Below, one piece after another: positions 1 through 5,586 of a DNA stretch of 6,426 nucleotides. Numbering within the stretch: the first letter of the stretch is position 1; each line of letters opens with the position of its first letter. This DNA comes from Natronomonas sp. (GTDB taxonomy: Archaea > Halobacteriota > Halobacteria > Halobacteriales > Haloarculaceae). Position numbers and translations under genes: made by a program. The stretch is from contig SLIW01000473.1 in the NCBI GenBank assembly GCA_007135435.1, positions 1-6,426 of the forward strand, written 5' to 3'. The notes beneath the pieces are model-generated. The model did no database searches and was not told the origin of the DNA. It was given only the letters and a program-made list of their open reading frames with translations.

Positions 1-48
1 AGACCGACCGACGGGTCGGCATCCAAGACCGACCGACGGGTCGGCATC
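1..48. repeat. Two direct copies of a hairpin-forming 23-mer
   Basis: A 23-bp sequence at 1-23 is repeated exactly at 26-48, separated by 2 bp (25-bp period). Each copy contains a 6-bp inverted repeat, CCGACC-GACG-GGTCGG (4-19 and 29-44), so each could form a short hairpin in RNA or act as a dyad protein site. It lies about 100 bp beyond the stop of the LLM oxidoreductase and runs up to the window edge, so more copies may exist to the left. It could be part of that gene's transcription termination region or belong to a gene outside the window; there is no T-run that would settle this. The repeat is certain, its role is not. Confidence 0.8.
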
Positions 49-82
49 GTCTGTCGGAGGCCGGTCGTCCATCGGTCGCTGC

Positions 83-98
83 ATCTAGATATCTAGAT
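83..98. repeat. Perfect 16-bp AT-rich palindrome
   Basis: ATCTAGATATCTAGAT is its own reverse complement and is also a tandem pair of the 8-bp palindrome ATCTAGAT. It stands out as an A/T-rich island with two CTAG tetramers in otherwise GC-rich DNA, and CTAG is commonly under-represented in haloarchaeal genomes. It lies about 50 bp downstream of the LLM oxidoreductase stop codon. An operator for a gene left of the window, or an RNA hairpin in the 3' end of the LLM transcript, are both possible. The sequence alone does not decide. Confidence 0.7.
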
Positions 99-146
99 CG
101 AGCGGGGACTGCTGGGCCCGTCTGCTGGGGACCGTCCCGCTGTCCC

Positions 147-1169
147 TCACTCGCGTGACGGGGCCAGTGCCTCGATGGTCCGCTCGACCGTCTCGTCGTC
201 GGCGTTCCCGGGGATCGTCACCATCGGGCGCGTCACGACGTCGATGTCGGCGACGGCGCGGAACTGCTCTCGGGCCTCGTCGGGCGTGCCGGCGACGCCG
301 AGTGCTTCGACCATCTCGTCGGTCACCGCGGCGGACGCGGCACGTCGGTCGCCCTCGCGCCACGCCTCCGCGACGGCTTCGGCCTCCTCGGGGAACCGGC
401 CCGCGACCGCCTCCTGGTAGCCCCGGCCGCTACCGACGTAATAGGCGACGTGGCCCCGGATGGTGTCCCGCGCCGCGGCGGGATCGTCGCTCACCGCCGC
501 GGGCACGTACGGCGCCACGTCGAGGTCGACCTCCCCGTCCCGCCCTGCGGCTCGCATCTGTTCGTCGATGTAGTCGAAGCTCTCCTGGAGATCCGGGAAC
601 GGGACGTTGTGGGGGATCCAGCCGTCGCAGAGCCTGGCGACCACCCGCCGGTTCGCCCGACCGAGGGCCGCGTGGTAGACCGGCACGTCGACGTCCAGCG
701 CGGGGAAGTCCTGGACCGCGAACACCTCCCCGTCGTAGTCGACCCGGCCGTCGGCGTCGATCGCCCCACGCTCGACCGCCTCACGATCCCCCAGGAAGGC
801 CTTGACGAGCGCGATCGTCTCGTGGGCCCGGCGGATCGGGTTGGGGTCGTCCCAGGTCGCACCGTGGAGGTCCTCGACCGCCTTGCGCGTCGAGGTGCCG
901 ACCCCGAGGCGGAACCTGCCGTCCGAGACCTCGTCGAGGGTCGCCGCGGTCATCGCCAGGACGGCCGGCGACCGCGAGAACACGTTGAGGATGGCCGTCC
1001 CGATTCCGACGGTGTCGGTGTGGGCGGCGATGTCCGTCAGCCGCACCACCGAGCTCTCGCCCCACAGCTCGCCGAGCCAGACCCCGTCGTAGTCGAGCTC
1101 CTCGGCGTGGACGGCCAGGTCGGTGGTGTCGTGGTCGGTCACCTGGGGCAGCAACAGGTCGGTGGGCAT
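147..1169 (-). CDS. LLM-class F420-dependent oxidoreductase
   Basis: Predicted 340-residue TIM-barrel oxidoreductase of the luciferase-like monooxygenase superfamily. Archaeal members (methylene-H4MPT reductase and F420-dependent dehydrogenase relatives) use coenzyme F420 for hydride transfer; the substrate cannot be told here. Family signatures: the N-terminal strand-helix with DYDGVWLGE (about residues 26-34), the segment VGIGTAILNVFSRSP (54-68) where relatives carry a non-prolyl cis peptide at the cofactor pocket, and DGRFRLGVGTS (83-93). Length is normal for the family (about 330-350), so it looks intact. The start is ATG 1169: a TATA-like box at 1193-1200 lies about 27 nt upstream, predicting a leaderless mRNA. 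An in-frame GTG at 1181 would add four residues but would fall inside the promoter spacing. The gene appears monocistronic. No signal peptide, so cytoplasmic. Family call is firm; F420 rather than FMN use is inferred from the host type. Confidence 0.9.
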   Translation of the reverse strand: MPTDLLLPQVTDHDTTDLAVHAEELDYDGVWLGELWGESSVVRLTDIAAHTDTVGIGTAILNVFSRSPAVLAMTAATLDEVSDGRFRLGVGTSTRKAVEDLHGATWDDPNPIRRAHETIALVKAFLGDREAVERGAIDADGRVDYDGEVFAVQDFPALDVDVPVYHAALGRANRRVVARLCDGWIPHNVPFPDLQESFDYIDEQMRAAGRDGEVDLDVAPYVPAAVSDDPAAARDTIRGHVAYYVGSGRGYQEAVAGRFPEEAEAVAEAWREGDRRAASAAVTDEMVEALGVAGTPDEAREQFRAVADIDVVTRPMVTIPGNADDETVERTIEALAPSRE

Positions 1170-1192
1170 GCTGCGACTCACGACCCCGCCGG

Positions 1193-1200
1193 ATAAATAT
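1193..1200 (-). promoter_or_regulatory. TATA box of the LLM oxidoreductase gene
   Basis: On the minus strand this reads ATATTTAT, an isolated A/T-rich octamer in GC-rich DNA. Its centre lies about 27 nt upstream of ATG 1169, the usual TATA-to-start distance in archaea. Transcription would therefore begin at or next to the start codon, giving a leaderless mRNA. Confidence 0.65.
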
Positions 1201-1284
1201 CGGCCGTGTTGGCATCCTCACCCGGTCGCGTTTCCAGCTGTGCTGACACGAGTGACGTGGGACCCTGCGTTTCTCTCCTGCGAG

Positions 1285-1301
1285 CGGTAGGTTCTCTACC
1301 G
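1285..1301. repeat. Small perfect hairpin between unknown gene and LLM gene
   Basis: CGGTAG-GTTCT-CTACCG is a 6-bp perfect stem with a 5-nt loop, about 70 nt past the stop codon of the gene ending at 1372 and about 85 nt before the LLM promoter. It could form in the 3' untranslated part of the upstream transcript. No U-run follows on the minus strand, so I do not call it an intrinsic terminator. Confidence 0.4.
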
Positions 1302-1371
1302 GGAGTGGTGGGTGCCTCGATGCGGATCCACACATCGGACAACGGTCGCACCCCATGTCGGCGACGCCCGG

Positions 1372-2388
1372 TCAGGACGGGGCCAGGACCTCCTCGATCC
1401 GCTCCTCGAGCCCCTCGATCTCGGCGTGCAGATCGGCAGCCTCCTCGTCGTCGAGGTCGGCGAGCCGTTCCTTGAGTCCCCGCAGCCGCGACTGTTTCTC
1501 GGCCTCCTCGACGCCCGTCTTCTGGACGTAGACCTGTTCTTCGACGTCGTAGACGGCGGACTCCTCGAGCTCGGTCACCGAGAGGACGACGTCCAGCCGA
1601 TCCGTATCGACCCCGAGGACCCACTCTCTCGGGATGCCCTCGGCGTCGAGCGCGGCGAACACGTCCTCGGCTGCCTTGACCCGCCTGCGGGAGCGACGCG
1701 TGCGGGTCACGGATCCGAACTGGCCGTGGACCCGGTCATCTGGCCCGAGCCGGTCCTGGAGCGCCTCGCCCGCCGCCCGCCGGAGCCTGTCCGCCTCGCT
1801 CCCGACGTCCGACAGCAGGACGTACAGGTTCACCAGGTCGTCCGTCGAGAGCGACTCGACGTCGCGGCTCCGGAGGTCGTAGCGCTCGAGCGCGTCCGCG
1901 AGGAGCAGTGCGTCGTCGTGAACCCGCTCGGGCGTGGAGCGCACCTCCCAGGCGGGTCGGACGAACGTGCTCTGGAGTTCGTCCGCCTCACTGTGGCCTG
2001 TTCGGGTGGTTTCGCCCTCGTCCGTGGCGCCCTCGTCAGCGGCGACAGCGACGATGGTGTCTCCGTCGACGGCGAACCGCGACGAGAGGCTCAACACGGC
2101 CACGTACGGTTCGACGCCCGGCGGTGATGAGGACACCGTGAGGGTCTCCCCGTCGTCCGTCAGCCTCCGGTAGAGGACGTCGAACCCGTTCCTCCAGAGC
2201 ACCCGCTCGTCACCTCGGTCGTCCGCCTGGACGGTGACTCCATGGTAGGCGACGACGATGCGGTCGTCGTCGGTCGAGACGACCACGAACGGCCGCTCGG
2301 AGCCCGGGGTGACGAGCACGAGCTCGTCGCCGAGGGCGGCACACCGCTCCCGGAGTTCCCGCCAGAGGGTCTCGAAACTGTATGTCAC
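1372..2388 (-). CDS. Uncharacterised two-part haloarchaeal protein with C-terminal coiled coil
   Basis: I do not recognise a named family. The 338-residue acidic protein has visible sub-regions. Residues 1-115 are strand-rich (FETLWRELRER then alternating hydrophobics such as FVVVSTDDDRIVVAYHGVTV). Residues 116-137 form an acidic, Thr/Gly-rich linker. Residues 150-295 form a second globular part with a basic patch (TRTRRSRRRVK, about 228-238) and a conserved-looking segment, VYDVEEQVYVQKTGVEE (279-295). Residues 296-335 are charged, with a helical pattern likely to be a coiled coil. No signal peptide or membrane segment. The start is GTG 2388: a TTTAC box lies about 27 nt upstream, whereas the open-frame extension up to 2613 is Arg/Pro-rich, unlike the acidic protein, and runs through a tandem repeat. 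The basic patch permits nucleic-acid binding, but that is inference. Confidence 0.75.
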   Translation of the reverse strand: MTYSFETLWRELRERCAALGDELVLVTPGSERPFVVVSTDDDRIVVAYHGVTVQADDRGDERVLWRNGFDVLYRRLTDDGETLTVSSSPPGVEPYVAVLSLSSRFAVDGDTIVAVAADEGATDEGETTRTGHSEADELQSTFVRPAWEVRSTPERVHDDALLLADALERYDLRSRDVESLSTDDLVNLYVLLSDVGSEADRLRRAAGEALQDRLGPDDRVHGQFGSVTRTRRSRRRVKAAEDVFAALDAEGIPREWVLGVDTDRLDVVLSVTELEESAVYDVEEQVYVQKTGVEEAEKQSRLRGLKERLADLDDEEAADLHAEIEGLEERIEEVLAPS

Positions 2389-2412
2389 GTGGAAGGTTGG
2401 GGTCGCAGGCGG

Positions 2413-2418
2413 GTAAAC
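2413..2418 (-). promoter_or_regulatory. TATA-like box of the uncharacterised gene
   Basis: The minus strand reads GTTTAC here, within GGGTTTACCC. The box centre is about 27 nt upstream of GTG 2388, consistent with a leaderless transcript starting at that codon. It is a weaker match to a haloarchaeal TATA box than the two other promoters, but its spacing is the same. Confidence 0.5.
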
Positions 2419-2455
2419 CCGGGCAGGTGAAACGGGGGCTGTACGGATGAGATGT

Positions 2456-2491
2456 CGACCCTGGCGCCGGCTCAGCCCTCGCCCAGGGTCG
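2456..2491. repeat. 9-bp perfect inverted repeat with 18-nt spacer
   Basis: CGACCCTGG (2456-2464) is exactly inverted as CCAGGGTCG (2483-2491). It lies between the DICT gene stop (2603) and the promoter of the next gene (2413-2418), about 40 bp upstream of that TATA box, and abuts the 21-bp tandem repeat. It could be an operator for the downstream gene or a hairpin at the 3' end of the DICT transcript. No T-tract follows on the minus strand. Confidence 0.6.
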
Positions 2492-2530
2492 CGCGGCACC
2501 GTCGTCACGTCGCGCGGCACCGTCGTCACG
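2488..2530. repeat. 21-bp tandem duplication
   Basis: The 22 bases at 2488-2509 recur exactly at 2509-2530, giving two perfect copies with a 21-bp period, close to two helical turns. The array lies in the 214-nt intergenic region downstream of the DICT gene, 70-112 bp upstream of the TATA box of the next gene. Perfect identity suggests either a recent slippage event or a paired protein-binding site. Confidence 0.8.
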
Positions 2531-2602
2531 TTGCTCCCAAACGACCGGGCAGTCGCGTCCCGGCGGGCGAGCCGCGTCGCGACGGTCGTCGGCGAGGTCG
2601 CG

Positions 2603-3340
2603 TCATCCACCACCGTAGGTAGTTTCGAGGTACGCGATGACCTCGTCTACACGGTCCGGATCGTCCGTCCAGAACCCGTAATACCGGTCGGGTTCCCGTT
2701 CTTCGGCGAGTAACCCGCAGGTGTCCAGGTCGCGTCCTCCCCCGTCGAAGAGCACGAACCAGAACCGTCCGATCTCGCCGTCTACGCCGTGGGCCGAGAT
2801 GACGTGCACGCCATCGGCCGATCCACCGCTCCACTCGGCGTCGACGAAGACCGTTACGGTGACGTCGGTCTCTCGGACGAAGCGTTCGTAGACGGGCTCC
2901 TGCGCCCGGAACGCCGTCGCGGTCTGGAACCCGACGAGCAGCGCCCCGGAGCCGGCTCGCCACGCTCGCTCTTCGATCTCGCGGGCGACGACCAGCAGCT
3001 GTCGCCGGTCGTACGACGTGAACACGGTGTTGTCGAGGAAATCGAAGACGGCGGCGTGGTCCACGTCGGTCTCGGCGATCACCCACGGTGGATGTATCTC
3101 CGGCGAGACGATCGCCTCCAGGTGTTCGACGCTCAACGCACCGAGGAACTCGCCGTCCGCGGCCCGCACGACGACGAAGCCGGGGTCGTCCGACGACGGT
3201 GCCGGTCGACCGATGACCCGGACGTTCCTGGTCGAGAACTGTCTCTCGAGCTCCGCCAACGCCTCCTCGTCATCGGCGTAGACCTCGAGGGTCTTCTGTC
3301 GGGATTCGACAGCCTCGAAGGCGTCCCTGAGCGAGTCCAT
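2603..3340 (-). CDS. DICT sensory domain-containing protein
   Basis: Predicted 245-residue soluble sensor. The C-terminal half (about 98-225) matches the DICT domain, named for association with diguanylate cyclases and two-component systems. Landmarks are FDFLDNTVFTSYDRRQLLVV, the Arg/Glu-rich helix EIEERAWRAGSGALLVGFQ, YERFVRETDVTVTVFVD, and the closing GRFWFVLFDGGG...CGLLAEE and YYGFWTDDPDRVDEV. The N-terminal about 95 residues (acidic helix, then FVVVRAADGEFLGALSVEHLEAIVSPEIHPP) form an extra region seen in haloarchaeal DICT proteins. There is no cyclase, kinase or membrane segment in the chain, so output probably goes through a partner. The ATG at 3340 lies 10 nt after the stop of the upstream winged-helix gene, with GGTGA overlapping that stop as a possible ribosome-binding site. 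A continuing open frame above 3340 is the shadow of that gene and is Ser/Arg-rich. Ligand unknown. Confidence 0.88.
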   Translation of the reverse strand: MDSLRDAFEAVESRQKTLEVYADDEEALAELERQFSTRNVRVIGRPAPSSDDPGFVVVRAADGEFLGALSVEHLEAIVSPEIHPPWVIAETDVDHAAVFDFLDNTVFTSYDRRQLLVVAREIEERAWRAGSGALLVGFQTATAFRAQEPVYERFVRETDVTVTVFVDAEWSGGSADGVHVISAHGVDGEIGRFWFVLFDGGGRDLDTCGLLAEEREPDRYYGFWTDDPDRVDEVIAYLETTYGGG

Positions 3341-3350
3341 CGGCCACGGG

Positions 3351-3713
3351 TCACCACTCGAGATCGAGCAGTTCGTCGACGACCTCTGGGACGTCACCAC
3401 GGACGACGGTCTGCTCCTCGGCGTCGAAGTCGACGTAGCCAGCGGCGTCGAGCCTGGGGAGGACGCAGTGGTAGAGGAGGATCCGAACCCGCCTCCGGTC
3501 CGCCGGCGTGGCGAGGGTGTCGGCACCCGTCGCCTCCATCCCGGTGAGCACGTCGGCGAGCTCCTCGACCGTGGTCGTCGACGTGTCGGTGAGATAGATG
3601 AGCGTCCGTCGGGCCATCGGACTCGAGAGGAGGGAGACGGCATCGCTCGTCGAGCTGGGCTGGTCGTCGCCGGTGACCTGGTTGTTTCCGCCGTGGGGAT
3701 GCTCGTCTTCCAT
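3351..3713 (-). CDS. Small winged-helix-like protein (DUF7344-type)
   Basis: Predicted 120-residue haloarchaeal protein resembling the DUF7344 winged-helix family. After a polar tail (1-23), the pattern is helix VSLLSSPMARRTLIYL (26-41), a second helix TTTVEELADVLTGM (46-59), helix PADRRRVRILLYHCVLPRLDAAG (70-92) and wing strands YVDFDAEEQTVVRG (93-106). The phrase LYHCVLPRLDAAGYVDFD is the family hallmark (H..LP.L...G.v.yd). Such proteins are presumed DNA-binding transcription regulators. It is the first gene of a two-gene unit with the DICT protein 10 nt downstream, suggesting that DICT senses and this protein acts on DNA, though that is inferred. ATG 3713 lies about 27 nt from a good TATA box, so the mRNA is probably leaderless. 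Three 23-bp tandem repeats sit just upstream and may be its regulatory sites. Confidence 0.85.
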   Translation of the reverse strand: MEDEHPHGGNNQVTGDDQPSSTSDAVSLLSSPMARRTLIYLTDTSTTTVEELADVLTGMEATGADTLATPADRRRVRILLYHCVLPRLDAAGYVDFDAEEQTVVRGDVPEVVDELLDLEW

Positions 3714-3737
3714 CGACGTGATGTATGTTGACAGGGC

Positions 3738-3743
3738 GTAAAA
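3738..3743 (-). promoter_or_regulatory. TATA box of the winged-helix/DICT operon
   Basis: The minus strand reads TTTTAC, in context CCTTTTACGC. Its centre is about 27 nt upstream of ATG 3713, predicting transcription start at the initiator codon. The tandem repeat array begins about 23 bp upstream of this box, where activator or upstream-bound regulator sites would be expected. Confidence 0.65.
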
Positions 3744-3765
3744 GGTGCCTGCCTGGGAATCCGTT

Positions 3766-3834
3766 CGGTGGGGATGGTCGTTGGCAGACGGTGAGGATGA
3801 TCGTTGGCAGACGGTGAGGATGATCGTTGGCAGA
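3766..3834. repeat. Three tandem 23-bp repeats upstream of the winged-helix promoter
   Basis: Copies lie at 3766-3788, 3789-3811 and 3812-3834. The second and third are identical, and the first differs at two positions (G for A in each). The unit begins CGGTGAGGATGATCG and ends TTGGCAGA. A decayed fourth copy may lie at 3861-3882 (CGCTGAGATGATCGG...), out of phase with the array. The array is directly upstream of the TATA box of the winged-helix/DICT operon and downstream of the UspA-like gene's stop. There are no variable spacers, so it is not a CRISPR array. It is best read as a minisatellite or an iteron-like regulator-binding array. Confidence 0.85.
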
Positions 3835-3933
3835 TACTCAGGGATGGGAGTCGAGAGGCACGCTGAGATGATCGGTGGCGGGCACCTGTCCCCGGTCAGC
3901 CGCCACTGGGCGGCCCGCGGCCTCCGATTTGCG

Positions 3934-4386
3934 TCACCGTCTCGGGAGCGCGACGACTGGCACCTCCACGTCGGTCACCAGCGACGAACGGACGCCGCCG
4001 GTGAGCAGTTCCCGGAGGCCGCCCTCCGTCGCGGCGAAGACGACCGCCGTGGCGTCCTCTTCTATCGCCGTCTCGACGAGCGTCCCCACGACGTCGGATC
4101 CGTAGAGGATGCGGGTCTCCACGTCCACGCCGTCGATCGTCGCCCGGCGTTCGAACGCCTCGAGGGCCTCCCGTGCGCGACCCTCCCGCTGATCGATGGT
4201 CGTCCCGTCGGGGTCGGCCTCGTCTTCCAGTAGGCCGCCCGACCGGTCGACCACCTGGACGACCAGCGGCGCCGTCTCGAGCTCCGAGAGGTACGGCTCG
4301 AAGCGTTCGTACGTCTCCGCGGCGTCGTCGGGGCCCTCGACCGCGACGATCGGCCGGGCCAGGAGGCGGTCCTCAGTGGAACGCAC
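3934..4386 (-). CDS. Divergent UspA-like universal stress protein
   Basis: Predicted 150-residue protein with the UspA alpha/beta order: strand PIVAVEG (12-18), helix AAETYERFEPYLSEL, strand PLVVQVVD (40-47), helix AREALEAFERR, strand DVETRILYG (88-96), helix VVGTLVETAIEE, strand ATAVVFAATE (112-121) and the closing loop with VPVVALP. It is atypical: the usual Asp after strand 1 (VA-x-D) is Glu or shifted, and the nucleotide loop G-x2-G-x9-G-(S/T) reads GGLRELLTGGVRSS with Gly for the Ser/Thr, so ATP binding is doubtful. The start is probably GTG 4386, preceded by GGTGGAG with short spacing. The open frame continues to 4650, but that part has poor third-position GC and is not acidic. No convincing TATA box stands at the leaderless distance from 4386. 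The gap of about 260 nt to the upstream gene holds no other gene I can support. Confidence 0.78.
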   Translation of the reverse strand: MRSTEDRLLARPIVAVEGPDDAAETYERFEPYLSELETAPLVVQVVDRSGGLLEDEADPDGTTIDQREGRAREALEAFERRATIDGVDVETRILYGSDVVGTLVETAIEEDATAVVFAATEGGLRELLTGGVRSSLVTDVEVPVVALPRR

Positions 4387-4646
4387 TGGTCTCCACCCCC
4401 GGTTCGGCGTCGTGATCGAGGCGTGACGATGGACGCACCATGTTCGGTCTTCGACGGCCGGTCGGAAATGCTCCGTGGGGGCGTCTCGATCGGTCGCCTC
4501 CGGTGGCCCGACGTACGGTCGAATCGCCATCGGCGTAGACGGCCTCGATGGATCGTTTGGGGGTCCTCTACGAAGCTGCCCCTGGCGCGGGTTACCGGGG
4601 TGCCGGAACTCATCCAGCCAGATACGTGCATCGACCGTCTCAGGAA

Positions 4647-5582
4647 TCACTGATTCGATCCCCGGGCGTCCAGCCAGGCGCGGGTCCTGGCGGCTATGGC
4701 GGCCCGCAACTCGCCAGGGTCGACCGCGACACGGAACCCGTCGGCCCCGGTGGCGTTCCGGTCCGTCAGCAACCGGCTCCCTGCCTCCCGATAGATGGCC
4801 TCCATCGTCCGTTCGAACAGCGGGTCGAACGAGACGTAGCCGGCCGCCGATCCGAGTTCGGAGGCGACCCGTCCGAGCAGTTCGTCGGTGGCTAGCTGCT
4901 CGGCTAGCTTCTCCGCCAGTTGCTCTGCGCTCTCCTCTAGAGGTTCCGTTGCGCTCTCCTCCCGGGATTTCTCCACGATCCCCTCCAGCGCATCAGGTGT
5001 GCTACCGCGGTCGACATCCGGGTTCGGCAGCATCGCCCGGCCGCCGGTCTTGTCCCTGACGACGACGCCGGCGGCGGGCCCGTCCCGCCAGGCCGACCCC
5101 GGGATCGAGTAGTCGTCGGGCCGGAAGTCGACCGCCCGCACCTCCCGCTCGAAGGTGTTCACCGCCTCGAGCCCGAGGCGGTCGAAGACCCGCTCCGCCG
5201 CGTCCGGAGGGAGGAACGCCTCGCGGTCGGCGTCGTAGACGTCGAACCCGAGCACCGACGGCGTGCGGTCCCAGTCGTACTCGATCGAACGGAAGACCGT
5301 CGCCTCGGTGAAGAGCACGACGGACTCCGGATCGTCGACGGCCCCCAGGAGCGCCTCCCGATCGAGTCGTTCGCGGACGTGTCTGACCGCGTGGCGATAG
5401 AGCCGGGGGATTTCGTCGTCGTCGAACACTCGCTCGCTGTCGCCGAACCTGACGGCGCCCGACGACCGGAGCTGGACGCGGAGCTGGGCGCCGTCGACGA
5501 GCTCCTGGAGCCAGAGGTGGCCTCCGTCGAGCAGCCCCGGCGGGGCGTCGTCGACGTGGGGGAGCGACGGGTAGGTCCGCAC
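4647..5582 (-). CDS. RNA-ligase-family protein, probably catalytically inactive
   Basis: Predicted 311-residue relative of the T4 Rnl2-like RNA ligase family, which adenylate a motif I lysine to seal RNA. The family layout is visible: HLWLQELVDGAQLRV (22-36, motif I region), VVLFTEAT (88-95, motif III, E93 kept), LGFDVYD (111-117, motif IIIa), AAGVVVRDKTGG (170-181, motif IV) and RAML (182-185, motif V). The consensus lysine of E-K-x-D-G is Leu28, the motif IV glutamate (E-G-V-V) is Ala171, and the motif V lysine is Met184. All three key residues thus seem lost while the fold-defining residues remain, pointing to a pseudoenzyme that may bind RNA or nucleotide. A Glu/Ala-rich helix with internal repeats (206-231) precedes a C-terminal helical domain. 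GTG 5582 is 4 nt after the stop of the FAD oxidase gene, implying cotranscription. The open frame above 5582 is that gene's shadow. Confidence 0.8.
   Translation of the reverse strand: MRTYPSLPHVDDAPPGLLDGGHLWLQELVDGAQLRVQLRSSGAVRFGDSERVFDDDEIPRLYRHAVRHVRERLDREALLGAVDDPESVVLFTEATVFRSIEYDWDRTPSVLGFDVYDADREAFLPPDAAERVFDRLGLEAVNTFEREVRAVDFRPDDYSIPGSAWRDGPAAGVVVRDKTGGRAMLPNPDVDRGSTPDALEGIVEKSREESATEPLEESAEQLAEKLAEQLATDELLGRVASELGSAAGYVSFDPLFERTMEAIYREAGSRLLTDRNATGADGFRVAVDPGELRAAIAARTRAWLDARGSNQ
4891..4960. repeat. Short in-frame repeats coding for a Glu/Ala helix
   Basis: Within the RNA-ligase-like gene, GCTAGCT occurs at 4891-4897 and 4903-4909 (12-bp period, 4 codons), and TGCGCTCTCCT occurs at 4926-4936 and 4950-4960 (24-bp period, 8 codons). 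They encode the repeated helical text EESATEP/LEESAEQ and AEKLAEQLA. All periods are multiples of three, so the frame is kept, and CTAG is locally frequent. This looks like recent small duplications lengthening a linker helix. Confidence 0.55.
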
Positions 5583-5586
5583 GGGT

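Noticed and set aside
450..1196. Plus-strand open frame of 248 codons opposite the LLM gene
   Set aside because: It is antisense to a gene with clear family motifs. Its His/Arg/Val-rich product has no recognisable domain and arises from high-GC codon mirroring.
1285..1301. Intrinsic terminator
   Set aside because: There is a perfect 6-bp stem but no U-tract on the minus-strand side. Archaeal terminators rely mainly on U-runs, so it is listed only as a hairpin.
1312..2127. Plus-strand open frame of 271 codons opposite the unknown gene
   Set aside because: It mirrors the codons of the minus-strand gene, spans that gene's stop, and has no promoter or recognisable domain. The minus frame has the acidic composition and a TATA-like box at the right distance.
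2389..2613. N-terminal extension of the unknown protein to GTG 2613
   Set aside because: The added 75 residues are Arg/Pro/Thr-rich, read through the tandem repeat (VTTVPRD twice), overlap the DICT gene end and would bypass the TATA-like box at 2413-2418.
2789..3547. Plus-strand open frame of 252 codons opposite the DICT and winged-helix genes
   Set aside because: It runs across both minus-strand genes and their junction. Its Arg/Gly/Ser-rich product is typical of a shadow frame.
3766..3882. CRISPR array
   Set aside because: Units are directly adjacent with no unique spacers, and no cas genes are present.
4387..4650. N-terminal extension of the UspA-like protein to 4650
   Set aside because: Third-position GC drops in this part, the residues are not acidic, and the Usp fold starts at about residue 12 of the shorter form.
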